In this document: piece by piece, positions 37,332-46,851 of the stretch
How the letters are laid out: the number at the start of each line of letters is the position of its first letter
Position numbering within the stretch: position 1 is the stretch's first letter
DNA from: Alcaligenaceae bacterium
GTDB taxonomy: Bacteria > Pseudomonadota > Gammaproteobacteria > Burkholderiales > Burkholderiaceae_B
Assembly (NCBI GenBank): GCA_947380655.1
Contig: CANCRX010000002.1
Coordinates: 1-64,000 of the forward strand
Direction: 5' to 3'
DNA: 64,000 bases
Notes under the pieces: generated by a model
What the model was told of the DNA's origin: nothing
Databases searched by the model: none
Seen by the model: only the letters and a program-made list of their open reading frames with translations
Program-made: the position numbers and the translations under genes

Positions 37332-38528
37332 TTGCGAATCAACGTTGGTAATTATCGTTCAAACAAGAGACTTGGATTTGCGATTACTCTTTGCTCACTC
37401 CTTATCGTTTTGACTCATATGAAATTCTTTGTGACCCGAATCGTCTCTGCCCTACTGCATGATCATCTGCTCATGGTTCTGGCTGGGGTCGCAATACTCA
37501 TGTCGCTCTGGTTTAAGCCATCGCTTGTCAGCCTGGGTAATGCTATCGACTGGCCGACTATCACGACACTTTCGGGTTTGTTAATCCTCGCGCGCGGGCT
37601 TGAATCCAGTGGGCTGCTTAATCAACTGGCTGTTTCTCTGATCAGGCATCTACATCGAGAGCGCTCGCTCGCAATTTTCTTAGTGGTCGCTGCCGCAGTG
37701 TTGTCAATGTTACTGACCAACGATATTGCTTTGTTTGTTGTGGTGCCCCTGACGTTGGGCCTGCGTCTGCTAGCTGTCTTGCCAATCAGTCGACTGATTA
37801 TCTTTGAAGCCCTCGCAGTCAATGCAGGTTCAATGTTATCCCCCATCGGCAATCCGCAAAATATTTTGTTGTGGCAACAGTCAGGTCTGAGCTTTATAGG
37901 GTTCGTCAGCCAGATGCTGCCGCTGACTGGAATTATTTTTATTGCTTTGCTCGCACTGACTGCGCTATGTTTTCCATCAAAACAAATCGCACTTAATACG
38001 GAGAAACAAGAGAGAGAATCCGATCGCTCGCTAGCGCAGCTTTGCGCAGGATTGTTTGTTTTGTTTATCATTGCCGTAGAGTACAAATATTCCACGCTGG
38101 GACTGATTGTTGTTCTGATAGTTTTGTTGTGGCGAGCGCGCAAATTGATTGTGCAAGCCGATTGGCTGTTGATCATCGTTTTTATGCTGATGTTTGTCGA
38201 TATTCATTTGTTAGGCCAGCTGCCCAGCTTGCATGAAAGTCTGTCTGCATGGGTTCATGGGGCGGCAATGCCTCAATTATGGCTCTCAGCAATCTTGTCG
38301 CAATTCATCAGCAATGTTCCCGCCACAATCCTTTTGTTGCAATACACCCCTGCAAACCAGGCTATAGCTTATGGGGTTAATGTGGGAGGCTTTGGACTTG
38401 CACTCGGGTCAATGGCAAATCTGATTGCCTTAAGGATGTCGGGCGATAAAACCATTTGGTGGTCTTTTCACGCATATTCCTTCCCAGCGCTCGTATTCAG
38501 TTTAGGGGTAGCTGCGCTAATGCTTTGA
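37332..38528 (+). CDS. Ion transporter of the ArsB/NhaD/CitMHS type
   Basis: A polytopic membrane protein of up to 398 residues in the ion-transporter superfamily. The re-entrant motif SMLLTNDIALFVVVPL, the following NAGSMLSPIGNPQNILLW, and the second-half copies SQFISNVPATILLL and GGFGLALGSMANLIAL form the pseudo-twofold repeat with Asn-Pro turns expected of these carriers. The start is uncertain: TTG at 37332 or ATG at 37419, neither with a good ribosome site. The ion (arsenite, sodium or carboxylate) is not clear. It diverges from the FkbM/mutS operon by 57 bp. Confidence 0.78.
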   Translation: MRINVGNYRSNKRLGFAITLCSLLIVLTHMKFFVTRIVSALLHDHLLMVLAGVAILMSLWFKPSLVSLGNAIDWPTITTLSGLLILARGLESSGLLNQLAVSLIRHLHRERSLAIFLVVAAAVLSMLLTNDIALFVVVPLTLGLRLLAVLPISRLIIFEALAVNAGSMLSPIGNPQNILLWQQSGLSFIGFVSQMLPLTGIIFIALLALTALCFPSKQIALNTEKQERESDRSLAQLCAGLFVLFIIAVEYKYSTLGLIVVLIVLLWRARKLIVQADWLLIIVFMLMFVDIHLLGQLPSLHESLSAWVHGAAMPQLWLSAILSQFISNVPATILLLQYTPANQAIAYGVNVGGFGLALGSMANLIALRMSGDKTIWWSFHAYSFPALVFSLGVAALML

Positions 38529-38690
38529 TTTTTATAAAATTCAAATTTTGAACAATAGAAATCCTTAGTCTAAAACTGCATTTAAAACCTCACAATAGGG
38601 ATTCCTTATAATCACCTTTCATTAGGGATTTCCCGATATAGCCCGTATCCGGCAGCTATGAGTATCGTGTTTTTTTCATTAGGTTTAATC

Positions 38691-39683
38691 ATGCAATTTC
38701 CGATTTTTTCATCTGCACGTCGCACCACCCTATCGATGTTGGGCGGTCTGGCCTGCTCGCTGGCTTTTTCTGTCTCGGCCCAAGGTAACTACCCGGATAA
38801 AGCTGTTCGCGTTGTCGTTGGTTTTTCCGCAGGCGGCACCACGGATGTTGTTGCGCGCGTATTGTCCAAAGAACTTTCAGATGAACTAGGTCAGAGCTTT
38901 ATCGTTGAAAATAAGCCAGGTGCCGGCAGCAATATTGCAACCGAATATGTCGTGCGCGCGCCCGCCGATGGTTACACCTTATTGATGATGGCGGTGACCA
39001 GCACCATCAACCAGACTCTGTATCCCAATCTTAAATTTGATGTCACCAAAGATCTCATCGCGGTTGGTCTGGGCGCAAAAGTCCCTAATTTATTGGTCGT
39101 TAATCCAAAAGTGCCGGTCAATACGGTTAAAGAACTCGTAGAGTACGCGAACAAAAACCCGGGTAAATTAAATTTTGCCTCCTCCGGTTCTGGCACCTCG
39201 ATCCATATGACGGGCGAATTGTTCAAGCTCAATACCAAAATCGATATTTCTCATATTCCTTACAAAGGCAGCTCACCCGCGCTGACTGATTTGGTTGGTG
39301 GCCAAGTCCAGATGATGTTTGACAACATGCCTTCAGCATGGCCGTTGGTTCAGTCAGGCAAGCTACGTGCCCTGGCTGTCACTGCCCCCGCTCGCTCGCC
39401 CGCCGCGCCTGATGTACCAACCATGGCTGAAGCTGGCTTTGAGGGTTTTGATGTGTCTTCCTGGTTTGGATTCATGGCACCCGCCAAAACCCCTGATGCG
39501 ATTGTGCAAAAGCTTAACGCCGCCATTACCAAAGCGTTGTTAAAGCCAGAGGTTCAAAAGCGTTTGATGGATCTGGGGGCAATTACTTTGCCAATGACCA
39601 CGACCGAGTTTGACGGCTTTGTAAAAAAAGAAGTCGCGACCTGGGGTGCTGTGGTCAAGGCCTCTGGCGTGACTGCTGATTAA
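38691..39683 (+). CDS. Bug family tripartite tricarboxylate transporter receptor
   Basis: A 330-residue periplasmic binding protein of the TctC/Bug family, which is greatly expanded in Burkholderiales. A signal peptide ends near SVSAQG. The mature protein opens NYPDKAVRVVVGFSAGGTTDVVAR, and has ENKPGAGSNIATEYV, GTSIHMTGELFK, HIPYKGSSPALTDLVGGQVQ and the DVPTMAEAGFEGFDVSSWFG segment, all strong family marks. The ATG at 38691 has AGGT upstream and starts the signal peptide. TctA/TctB membrane genes are absent nearby. It precedes a CoA-transferase pair, so it may bind a dicarboxylate such as an oxoadipate-type acid. Confidence 0.93.
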   Translation: MQFPIFSSARRTTLSMLGGLACSLAFSVSAQGNYPDKAVRVVVGFSAGGTTDVVARVLSKELSDELGQSFIVENKPGAGSNIATEYVVRAPADGYTLLMMAVTSTINQTLYPNLKFDVTKDLIAVGLGAKVPNLLVVNPKVPVNTVKELVEYANKNPGKLNFASSGSGTSIHMTGELFKLNTKIDISHIPYKGSSPALTDLVGGQVQMMFDNMPSAWPLVQSGKLRALAVTAPARSPAAPDVPTMAEAGFEGFDVSSWFGFMAPAKTPDAIVQKLNAAITKALLKPEVQKRLMDLGAITLPMTTTEFDGFVKKEVATWGAVVKASGVTAD

Positions 39684-39734
39684 CTGGAGTACACCTCGAC
39701 CTTGAGGTATCCTCAGCTCTTTGCTGGATTCACC

Positions 39735-39749
39735 CGGGGCATAGCCCCG
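39735..39749 (+). other. Short GC-rich hairpin between Bug and CoA-transferase genes
   Basis: CGGGGC-ATA-GCCCCG is a 6-bp GC stem with a 3-base loop in the 83-bp gap before the CoA-transferase operon. It has no T-tract, so it may attenuate read-through or be a processing site. Confidence 0.4.
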
Positions 39750-39766
39750 ATACATAGCGACTTAAT

Positions 39767-40444
39767 ATGATCTCGAAAATCGTACCTGATCTTGCTGCAG
39801 CGACGGCAGGGATTCAAGATGGCTCTATCGTTCTGATTGGTGGTTTTGGTGGTGCAGGCCAGCCTCACGAACTGATTGATGCGCTGATCGCACACAATGC
39901 GCGTGAGCTCACAATTGTGAGTAATAATGCAGGCTCCGGTCATACTGGTATTGCTGCACTACTCGAAGCGGGTCTGGTGCGAAAAGTCATCTGCTCGTTC
40001 CCACGCCAAGCTGATTCACATGTCTTTGACGGGCTGTATCGCGCAGGAAAAGTTGAGCTTGAGCTCGTTCCCCAAGGCACCTTGGCTGAAAGAATCCGCG
40101 CAGGGGGTGCTGGGATCGGAGGGTTTTTTACCCGTACGGCTGTAGGCACACAACTGGCAGAGGGCAAGGAAATTCGCCACCTGGATGGCGATGATTATGT
40201 GTTCGAGCTGCCGATCAAGGCCGACGTGGCTGTGATTAAGGCACTCAAGGCGGATCGTTGGGGGAATCTGATTTATAACAAGACCGCCAGGAACTTTTGC
40301 CCAGTGATGGCGACTGCTGCAAAAATGACTATCGCTCAAGTCGATGAGATCGTCGAACTCGGTGAACTGGATCCCGAGGCGATTATTACCCCCGGTTTAT
40401 TTGTGAAACGCGTGGTCCGCATTCCTTCAAAGGCAAAAGCATGA
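39767..40444 (+). CDS. 3-oxoacid CoA-transferase subunit A (ScoA/PcaI type)
   Basis: A 225-residue alpha subunit. IQDGSIVLIGGFGGAGQPHELIDALI is the CoA-binding loop region at residues 17-42, split here as GGFGGAGQPHELI. NAGSGHTGIAALLEAGLVRKV and GNLIYNKTARNF are further family marks. With subunit B it moves CoA between succinyl-CoA and a 3-oxoacid. PcaI (3-oxoadipate) and ScoA (acetoacetate) cannot be separated by eye. Its stop overlaps the start of subunit B by 4 bp. Confidence 0.9.
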   Translation: MISKIVPDLAAATAGIQDGSIVLIGGFGGAGQPHELIDALIAHNARELTIVSNNAGSGHTGIAALLEAGLVRKVICSFPRQADSHVFDGLYRAGKVELELVPQGTLAERIRAGGAGIGGFFTRTAVGTQLAEGKEIRHLDGDDYVFELPIKADVAVIKALKADRWGNLIYNKTARNFCPVMATAAKMTIAQVDEIVELGELDPEAIITPGLFVKRVVRIPSKAKA

Positions 40445-41079
40445 AACGAGTAACCAGAGACGAAATAGCTGCACGTGTTGCCCAAGACATACCCGAGGGT
40501 GCAGTGGTCAATCTTGGAATTGGTTTGCCCACCCGTGTTGCAAATTATCTGCCAAGCGATAAAGATATTTTCTTGCAAAGCGAAAATGGCGTTTTAGGGA
40601 TGGGGCCGGCCCCCGCACCGGGCGAAGAAGACTACGATTTAATCAACGCAGGTAAGCAGCCTGTCACGTTACTAAAAGGCGGCAGTTATTTTCATCATGC
40701 GGATTCTTTCGCGATGATGCGCGGTGGTCATCTTGATATTTGCGTGTTAGGTGCTTTTCAGGTTTCACGCTTTGGCGATCTGGCCAACTGGTCGACCGGC
40801 GAACCCGGTGCGATCCCTGCGGTCGGTGGCGCGATGGACCTCGCGGCCGGTGCGCGAGATGTGTTTGTCATGATGGATTTGCAGACCAAAGAAGGTGTCA
40901 GCAAACTCGTTGAGCAGTGCACCTATCCATTGACAGGTTTGAAGTGCGTGTCACGCATCTACACGGATGTCGCCGTATTCCAGATTGAACCCGGTGGTGT
41001 CGTGCGTGTGGTCGACGATGTTTCGGGTGCAGGCGAGGAAGAACTGCGTCGGATCACGGGACTTGACCTCGTTTTCTGA
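40441..41079 (+). CDS. 3-oxoacid CoA-transferase subunit B (ScoB/PcaJ type)
   Basis: A 212-residue beta subunit carrying the catalytic Glu in SENGVLGMGPAP, the thioester-forming residue of class I CoA-transferases. VNLGIGLPTRVANYLP, HLDICVLGAFQVSRFGDLANW and CTYPLTGLKCVSRIYTD are typical. It forms a heterotetramer with subunit A. The ATG at 40441 overlaps the subunit A stop. A hairpin with a short T-run follows and is shared with the convergent cysE end. Confidence 0.92.
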   Translation: MKRVTRDEIAARVAQDIPEGAVVNLGIGLPTRVANYLPSDKDIFLQSENGVLGMGPAPAPGEEDYDLINAGKQPVTLLKGGSYFHHADSFAMMRGGHLDICVLGAFQVSRFGDLANWSTGEPGAIPAVGGAMDLAAGARDVFVMMDLQTKEGVSKLVEQCTYPLTGLKCVSRIYTDVAVFQIEPGGVVRVVDDVSGAGEEELRRITGLDLVF

Positions 41080-41105
41080 AATACTTGAACACGTAAGCGT
41101 AATGG

Positions 41106-41136
41106 ATGGTCGACAAATTACTCGTCGACCATTTTG
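41106..41136 (+). terminator. Terminator between CoA-transferase and cysE genes
   Basis: ATGGTCGAC and GTCGACCAT form a perfect 9-bp stem with a 9-base loop, followed by TTTTG. The hairpin overlaps the last codons and stop of the convergent cysE gene. It most likely ends the plus-strand CoA-transferase transcript. Confidence 0.6.
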
Positions 41137-42011
41137 TTTAAACGCTGTGCATCGATCGTCGTGGGGTTGCCTTCAACTTTCGATCCCATGGACTCGATTG
41201 TTTTACACAGCTCGGCAATGCGGGCATCCTGCTGCGCCGTGTGCGTGATGAGTTCGTGCAGGACTTTGACCAGCGGATCGCTTGCACCAGGATCAACCGC
41301 GTAGGCGGTAAATACTTCATTGCTGTCTGGCTGAGGCTGCTGTGATGTTGCCCCTTTTTTAAGCATCGCCTGCAGTGGTGCCGCATCCCAGTCGGAATCA
41401 CAGGGTGTGCGCCCACTGGATGCTACGTGTGAAATTGGTTGGGGTGGAGTCGATGCCCCAGCGCATGGTTTCTCCGCTGGTTTTACCGAATCGTCTGATT
41501 GTTCAATGATGCGTGCAGGATTGCCTACGGCGGTTGCACCGGCTGGCACAGGCTTGACCACGACTGCGTTCGATCCGATACGCGCGCCGTCACCGACCGT
41601 AAATCCACCGAGCACCTGGGCGCCCGCGCCTACAACGACCCCGCGTCCGAGTGTTGGATGGCGTTTAGCGCCTTTATATAGCCGCGTGCCGCCCAACGTG
41701 ACACCCTGATAAATGGTGCAGTCATCGCCTACGACAGCTGTTTCACCGATCACCACCCCAAAACCGTGATCGATAAACACACGACGTCCGATTTGGGCAC
41801 CAGGGTGTATTTCAATCCCGGTCAACATCCGTCCAAGATGGGAGATAAAGCGACCAAGCCAGAAAAAATCGGCTTGCCACAGACGGTGAGCGAGTCGATG
41901 CGCCATGAGGGCGTGAAGTCCTGGATAACAGGTGATCACCTCGAGCTTGCTGCGGGCAGCCGGGTCACGCTCGAGGATACAGGCGATGTCTTCGCGAAGA
42001 TTATTCAACAT
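41118..42011 (-). CDS. cysE: Serine O-acetyltransferase with C-terminal extension
   Basis: A 297-residue enzyme making O-acetylserine for cysteine synthesis. The short EpsC-type N-terminus is followed by the left-handed beta-helix hexapeptide domain ([56 protein letters not shown]), with catalytic Asp and His in place. The core ends near residue 172 (GNPARIIEQ). About 120 extra residues follow: a Ser/Pro-rich linker with [10 protein letters not shown], then a predicted helix ([20 protein letters not shown]). That tail is not part of the classical enzyme and its role is unknown. Confidence 0.92.
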   Translation of the reverse strand: MLNNLREDIACILERDPAARSKLEVITCYPGLHALMAHRLAHRLWQADFFWLGRFISHLGRMLTGIEIHPGAQIGRRVFIDHGFGVVIGETAVVGDDCTIYQGVTLGGTRLYKGAKRHPTLGRGVVVGAGAQVLGGFTVGDGARIGSNAVVVKPVPAGATAVGNPARIIEQSDDSVKPAEKPCAGASTPPQPISHVASSGRTPCDSDWDAAPLQAMLKKGATSQQPQPDSNEVFTAYAVDPGASDPLVKVLHELITHTAQQDARIAELCKTIESMGSKVEGNPTTIDAQRLNKMVDE

Positions 42012-42050
42012 AGTAATTAATGGTAACGCACCAGAGGAGTCCGATTTGCA

Positions 42051-42830
42051 TTAACCCTGCGGCTTATGCGGGCCAAATCGAGCGGTCTGAATCATCGCGG
42101 TACAAACACCGCGCATCATATCCACCTCGTCCTGACTGAGATTGTTGCGGCTAAAAAGATGGCGCATGCGAGGCATGAGTTTTTTAGGGTAAGCAGGATT
42201 TAGGAATTCAACTGCCTCAAGTGCCTCTTGCCAATGAACAAGCAGCGCCAGCACAGCTTCGGTGCTCGCAGGTCGTCGACCTGGGGGAGGGAGTCCCTCC
42301 TCGGTGGTCGGTTGCGTTTGCATCAGGGCATAGCGAATTTCCCAGGCGGCTAGTTGCATAGCCTGCGATACATTGAGGGAGCTGTACTCAGGGTTGGCTG
42401 GAATATGGCATACGCGGTGACAGAGGCCGATTTGCTCGTTAGTCAGGCCAGAGCGTTCGGTCCCTACAACAAGCGCGATACGGGCCTCCTGATGGCTTCC
42501 CAGGTGCTCCTGAGCGATCTGGGCTGCCTCACGGATGTCGCAAACTGACGGTCCGAGGTCTCTTGAGCGGGCGGTCAGGGCGAAAGCGAGGGTGACCGGA
42601 GCAAGCGCCTCGTCCAGCGTTGCTAGAATGGGCGCACTATTTAATACATCGATGGCACCACTTGCCAGGGCAATCGCCTCAGGCTGGGTGGTAATTTCAG
42701 GTGTTTTAGGGGCGACGAGGACCAGATCATGGAAGCCCATGGTCTTGATCGCCCGGGACGCCGAACCGACGTTTCCGGGGTGGCTCGGCTCGGTCATAAT
42801 GAACCGAACACGTGAAAATTGCGTTGTCAT
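42051..42830 (-). CDS. trmJ: tRNA (Cm32/Um32) methyltransferase TrmJ
   Basis: A 259-residue SPOUT methyltransferase that 2'-O-methylates position 32 in certain tRNAs. FIMTEPSHPGNVGSASRAIK and MGFHDLVLVAP form the N-terminal part, and the knotted C-terminal SAM site has VVGTERSGLTNEQIGLC, HIPANPEYSSLNVSQAMQLA. A C-terminal helical extension (LMPRMRHLFSRNNLSQDEVD) is typical. It diverges from suhB with 40 bp between the start codons. Confidence 0.92.
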   Translation of the reverse strand: MTTQFSRVRFIMTEPSHPGNVGSASRAIKTMGFHDLVLVAPKTPEITTQPEAIALASGAIDVLNSAPILATLDEALAPVTLAFALTARSRDLGPSVCDIREAAQIAQEHLGSHQEARIALVVGTERSGLTNEQIGLCHRVCHIPANPEYSSLNVSQAMQLAAWEIRYALMQTQPTTEEGLPPPGRRPASTEAVLALLVHWQEALEAVEFLNPAYPKKLMPRMRHLFSRNNLSQDEVDMMRGVCTAMIQTARFGPHKPQG

Positions 42831-42870
42831 TTAAAATCTCTGTTTAGCCTAACAAAAAATACCCACGCAT

Positions 42871-43671
42871 ATGCACCCAATGCTTAATACCGCCATCAAG
42901 GCGGCCCGGCGCGCCGGAACCATCATTAACCGCGCGAGCATTGACCTTGATCGCATCCAAGTGTCCCGAAAAGGGCCTAGCGATTATGTCACGGAAGTCG
43001 ATCGCGCTGCCGAAGAAGCCATCATCGATGTGCTGCGCACGGCCTATCCTGATCACTCCTTTCTCGCTGAAGAGTCCGGCCAGCATGGCCCGACAGGTGG
43101 TGACGCGTTACCCGCCAACGAGTGGGTGATTGATCCTCTGGATGGCACGACCAACTTTATTCATGGTTTTCCGACCTATGCGATCTCGATCGCATTGCGC
43201 CAGCGCGGTCAGGTCATGCACTCTGTGATTTTTGATCCCTCCCGTAATGAAATGTTTACCGCCAGCCGTGGCGGCGGCGCATTTTTAAATGACCGTCGCA
43301 TGCGGGTATCGACCCAAACGCGTTTCCATGACTCGCTTCTGGGTGCTCGCTGGCCCAGCTCAAAACTGCCTGATGAACTCGCTGCCCCACGCTTTGCCGA
43401 GCTCGTACGTGGCAGTGCAGGGGTGCGCCGCACAGGTTCAGCGGTGCTTGACCTGGCCTATGTTGCGGTGGGTCGTCTGGATGGTTACTGCGGTCTGGGT
43501 CTCAAGCCCTGGGATCTTGCCGCAGCTAGTCTGATGGTGCTTGAGGCGGGCGGATTGATTGCTGATCTTGAGGGCGAACAAACCTGGATGGAAAGCGGCA
43601 ACGTACTGGCAGCCACACCAAAGATTTTCACCCAGATGTTGGCTCATCTGAGTGCTGCACCTGCAAAATAA
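42871..43671 (+). CDS. suhB: Inositol-1-monophosphatase (SuhB)
   Basis: A 266-residue Mg2+-dependent phosphatase, also known as a partner of rRNA antitermination complexes. The metal motifs are FLAEESGQ (Glu-Glu), DPLDGTTNFIHGFPTYAIS (DPxDGT) and KPWDLAAASLMVLEAGG (WDxAA). All ligands appear intact and length is normal (Escherichia coli 267). It is a single gene, divergent from trmJ. Confidence 0.95.
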   Translation: MHPMLNTAIKAARRAGTIINRASIDLDRIQVSRKGPSDYVTEVDRAAEEAIIDVLRTAYPDHSFLAEESGQHGPTGGDALPANEWVIDPLDGTTNFIHGFPTYAISIALRQRGQVMHSVIFDPSRNEMFTASRGGGAFLNDRRMRVSTQTRFHDSLLGARWPSSKLPDELAAPRFAELVRGSAGVRRTGSAVLDLAYVAVGRLDGYCGLGLKPWDLAAASLMVLEAGGLIADLEGEQTWMESGNVLAATPKIFTQMLAHLSAAPAK

Positions 43672-43677
43672 ACACAG

Positions 43678-43757
43678 AATACCTGAAGCATTTGTGACCC
43701 GATGACTGGATGTTTTTATGTCTTCTACATAGCCTGTTACAAATGTCTTCAGGTATT
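43678..43757 (+). repeat. Long imperfect inverted repeat before the TerC-family gene
   Basis: AATACCTGAAGCATTTGT (43678-43695) and ACAAATGTCTTCAGGTATT (43739-43757) pair over 18 positions with one bulged base and a 43-base loop. It lies between suhB and the TerC gene, with 40 bp left before the ATG. It could be a leader structure, a suhB terminator stem or a regulator site. No T-tract follows. Confidence 0.55.
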
Positions 43758-43796
43758 TCCGTTACATTAACTGCTTAGCAACTTTCGGAGCCCTCA

Positions 43797-45380
43797 ATGG
43801 AGTGGCTGCTTGACCCGACAATCTGGGTCGGCCTTCTTACCCTGGTCGTTCTTGAGATCGTCCTTGGTATCGATAACCTGATTTTTATCGCAATTCTGGC
43901 GGACAAGCTTCCGCCGGCTCATCGCGACCGCGCGCGCGTGATTGGCTTATTGCTCGCACTGGTGATGCGTCTTGGATTGCTTGCCGGAATGTCCTGGCTG
44001 GTTCAGCTAAAAGAGCCATGGATTGCGGTCGCTGGTTTTGAGTTTTCCGGTCGCGACCTGATTCTGATGGTGGGAGGATTTTTCCTGCTCTTTAAAGGCA
44101 CAATCGAATTACACGAGCGCATCGAGGGCAATCGTCATCAGGCATCAGGCGCCCGTGTCTATGCGGATTTCTGGGTAATCGTCACGCAAATTGTTGTACT
44201 CGATGCCGTATTTTCACTGGATGCGGTGATTACTGCTGTAGGGATGGTTGAGAGCCTGGCGGTCATGATGGCCGCGGTGGTCATTGCTGTGGGCATTATG
44301 CTGGTCGCCTCAAAGCCTCTCACGAAATTTGTCAATGCTCACCCAACTGTTGTCGTCTTGTGTCTGGGTTTTTTGCTGATGATCGGTTTTTCTTTGGTCG
44401 CTGAAAGTTTCGGCTTCAAAGTCCCAAAAGATTACCTTTATGCCGCGATTGGCTTCTCAGTCGTCATCGAAATGCTTAACCAGATTGCTCGCCATAACGG
44501 CCTCAAAATGGAGACCGTTCGGCCGATGCGCGAGCGCACCGCTGAGGCTGTGCTGAGAATGTTGGGCAAGCAGTTACCCGAGGATGTCGCAGCACAAGCG
44601 GCAGAAAGCCCAGGCGTGCCTGCACAGGTGACTTTTGGTGTTGAGGAACGCAATATGGTCAGCGGCGTGTTGACGCTTGCCGAGCGTTCAATACACTCGG
44701 TCATGACACCTCGCACCGAAGTCTCCTGGGTCAATCTTGACGATGATCCGCAAGTGATTCAAAAGCAAATAGCGTTGGCGCCTCATAGCTTTTTCCCGGT
44801 GTGTCGAGAGTCGCTAGATAACGTTCAGGGAATTGGTCGGGCTAAAGATATGATCGCAGACCTCATTACGCATGGTCATATCACGCGTGCCAGCCTGCGC
44901 GAGCCTATTCTCGTTCACGATACGATCAGCATTATTCGCCTGATGGATACGCTCAAGCGTTCCCGTGGACAGTTGGTGTTAGTGGCCGATGAGTTCGGAA
45001 CGATACAGGGCTTGGTCACACCGATTGATGTATTTGAAGCCATCGCAGGCGAGTTTCCTGACGAAGATGAGACTCCAGATATCATTAATGACGGGGAAAA
45101 CAGCTGGAAAGTCGATGGTGCGGCCGATCTGCATCATCTTGAGCAAGTTCTTGAAACAGAGGGACTTGTTGATGACGACGAGGACTACACCACTCTGGCG
45201 GGGTACTTGCTTTCCAGGTTTGGTCACTTGCCTGCGCCTGGAGATACCTGCGACTTTGTTGCCCCCCATGCCCGATATAATTTCGAGGTGGTGCAAATTG
45301 ATGGAAGGCGCATTGCTCAGGTCAAAATAAAACGTCTGCCTGAATCAGCTGCACAGACTGCCAACGCAGATTTTGGTTAA
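43797..45380 (+). CDS. TerC-CBS-CorC fusion membrane protein (YoaE/YegH type)
   Basis: A 527-residue protein. The N-terminal half is a TerC-family membrane domain of seven helices with [20 protein letters not shown] and [19 protein letters not shown], each with the family's acidic membrane motif. Two CBS domains follow (about residues 300-430: [36 protein letters not shown]). A CorC_HlyC transporter-associated domain ends it ([16 protein letters not shown]). Related proteins are linked to metal-ion export. No transporter partner lies nearby and the ligand is unknown. Confidence 0.9.
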   Translation: MEWLLDPTIWVGLLTLVVLEIVLGIDNLIFIAILADKLPPAHRDRARVIGLLLALVMRLGLLAGMSWLVQLKEPWIAVAGFEFSGRDLILMVGGFFLLFKGTIELHERIEGNRHQASGARVYADFWVIVTQIVVLDAVFSLDAVITAVGMVESLAVMMAAVVIAVGIMLVASKPLTKFVNAHPTVVVLCLGFLLMIGFSLVAESFGFKVPKDYLYAAIGFSVVIEMLNQIARHNGLKMETVRPMRERTAEAVLRMLGKQLPEDVAAQAAESPGVPAQVTFGVEERNMVSGVLTLAERSIHSVMTPRTEVSWVNLDDDPQVIQKQIALAPHSFFPVCRESLDNVQGIGRAKDMIADLITHGHITRASLREPILVHDTISIIRLMDTLKRSRGQLVLVADEFGTIQGLVTPIDVFEAIAGEFPDEDETPDIINDGENSWKVDGAADLHHLEQVLETEGLVDDDEDYTTLAGYLLSRFGHLPAPGDTCDFVAPHARYNFEVVQIDGRRIAQVKIKRLPESAAQTANADFG

Positions 45381-45405
45381 AAAAAACCAGGCTAATCAGC
45401 CTGGT
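45380..45405 (-). terminator. Terminator of the TPR-PPIase-lpxH operon
   Basis: ACCAGGCT and AGCCTGGT form a perfect 8-bp stem with loop AATC (45386-45405). On the minus strand it is followed by a T-run (45386 down to 45380). It lies 35 bp after the lpxH stop, so it fits a minus-strand terminator better than one for the TerC gene. Confidence 0.8.
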
Positions 45406-45440
45406 CTGGTTTGCCGAGCCAAGATGATTTGGCGGCAATC

Positions 45441-46220
45441 TCAGGCTTGCTCGAGATCAAACAGTGTCGGGCCTTCGTCGTCGATCACCATCCAGCCACC
45501 ACGTGGCTGCTGATTGTCCTGAAGGTGATCACAGTCCCAGTCTGGGAGTACCCAGCGTTCACAGACATTACCATCTACGTTTAATACGTTGCGGCCAGGA
45601 CGGTGTGTATGACCATGGATGATCAGAGATACGCCGGCGTTGCGAATCGCTTGCGCCACAGCCTCTGTGTTGACATCCATGATCTCGCTGGTTTTAGTTT
45701 GATTGGCGGCCATGCTTTCGCCTCGTGCTTGAGCCGCCAGCGTCAGGCGCTCGGGGATGCTGCGCGAGAGAAATCCCGATTGCCAGGCAGGGTTACGTAC
45801 CATCGCACGGAACTGCTGGTACGCTACATCATCGGTGCAGTATTCATCACCGTGACTGAGCAAAAAGGTACGGGCGCCAACGGTCACAAGAACCTCTTCA
45901 GGCAATAATCTGGCACCCAGTCCCACTGCCAGGGCTTCGCCCATCAGGAAGTCTCGATTACCACGTCCTAACCAGACAGGTATTTTGGCTGCACAGGCTT
46001 TAATAGCCATCAGGTCCTGAGCAAGCCAGGGAGGGGCAACGACGGCAACATCGTCGCCGATCCACGCATCAAAAATATCGCCAGGCAGCAGTAAGGCCTG
46101 AGCCTCGCTTGCTGCGAGTTTCAGAAAGTCACGAAAAGCTTCTGAGGTCGCTTCAGTGTGCTGACCCAGATGAATATCTGAGGCCAGCCACACAGGACCC
46201 GCAAGAGAGATCTTATTCAA
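45441..46220 (-). CDS. lpxH: UDP-2,3-diacylglucosamine diphosphatase
   Basis: A 259-residue metallophosphoesterase that forms lipid X in lipid A synthesis at the inner-membrane face. Metal motifs run in order: ASDIHLG (DxH), LPGDIFDAW (GD), GNRDFLMG (GNRD), [10 protein letters not shown] and HGHTHRPG (GHxH). The FLMG and YCTDD features are specific to LpxH within the superfamily. Its start overlaps the upstream PPIase gene by 8 bp. Confidence 0.94.
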   Translation of the reverse strand: MNKISLAGPVWLASDIHLGQHTEATSEAFRDFLKLAASEAQALLLPGDIFDAWIGDDVAVVAPPWLAQDLMAIKACAAKIPVWLGRGNRDFLMGEALAVGLGARLLPEEVLVTVGARTFLLSHGDEYCTDDVAYQQFRAMVRNPAWQSGFLSRSIPERLTLAAQARGESMAANQTKTSEIMDVNTEAVAQAIRNAGVSLIIHGHTHRPGRNVLNVDGNVCERWVLPDWDCDHLQDNQQPRGGWMVIDDEGPTLFDLEQA

Positions 46221-46851
46221 CGACGACAGCCTTTGTGATCACGATGTCTTCGACAGGAACGTTCTGATGAAAGCCACTGTTGCCGGTCTTGACGGCTTTC
46301 ATTTTGTCGATCACGTCCTGGCCTTCGACGACTTCGCCAAACACGGCATAACCCCAACCATTCGCGGTCGGTGCGGTGTGGTTCAGGAATTCATTGTTAG
46401 CAACGTTGATGAAAAACTGTGACGATGCTGAGTGCGGAGCACTGGTGCGCGCCATTGCAAGTGTGTACTTATTGTTTTTCAAGCCGTTATTAGCTTCGTT
46501 TTCGATTTCAGCCTTGGTGGCTTTTTGTTTCAGACCGGGCTCAAAGCCGCCGCCCTGAACCATGAAACCATCAATCACGCGATGAAAAACGGTGCCATTA
46601 TAAAAACCGTCATTGACGTAGGCCAGAAAGTTGGCAACGGTTTTGGGGGCTTTTGCAGCATCAAGAGAAATAACAAAGTCACCCATATTGGTGGACATTT
46701 TGACGCGAGGATTCGTGCTCATGGAATTAACGCCTTGTTTGGAGGTCGAGTTGGAGGATTGCGCAGCCACTGCGCCTGAAAACACCAGCGGAATCATACC
46801 GACCAGTGCGAGATTGCGCATCATGCGCATACATAAAAAAATAAAATTCAT
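46213..46851 (-). CDS. Cyclophilin-type peptidyl-prolyl isomerase, exported form
   Basis: A 212-residue cyclophilin. The catalytic core starts near residue 50 ([20 protein letters not shown]), with [39 protein letters not shown] and [19 protein letters not shown] signal peptide (residues 1 to about 30, ending GAVAAQ) indicates the periplasm. The ATG at 46851 overlaps the TPR gene stop (ATGA), supporting the long form. An internal ATG at 46722 would give a cytoplasmic PpiB-like protein, so two forms from one gene are conceivable. Confidence 0.9.
   Translation of the reverse strand: MNFIFLCMRMMRNLALVGMIPLVFSGAVAAQSSNSTSKQGVNSMSTNPRVKMSTNMGDFVISLDAAKAPKTVANFLAYVNDGFYNGTVFHRVIDGFMVQGGGFEPGLKQKATKAEIENEANNGLKNNKYTLAMARTSAPHSASSQFFINVANNEFLNHTAPTANGWGYAVFGEVVEGQDVIDKMKAVKTGNSGFHQNVPVEDIVITKAVVVE

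Noticed and set aside
43672..43796. yybP-ykoY manganese riboswitch before the TerC gene
   Set aside because: The conserved purine-rich and CCGCC-type elements of that riboswitch are not present; only a simple long stem is seen.
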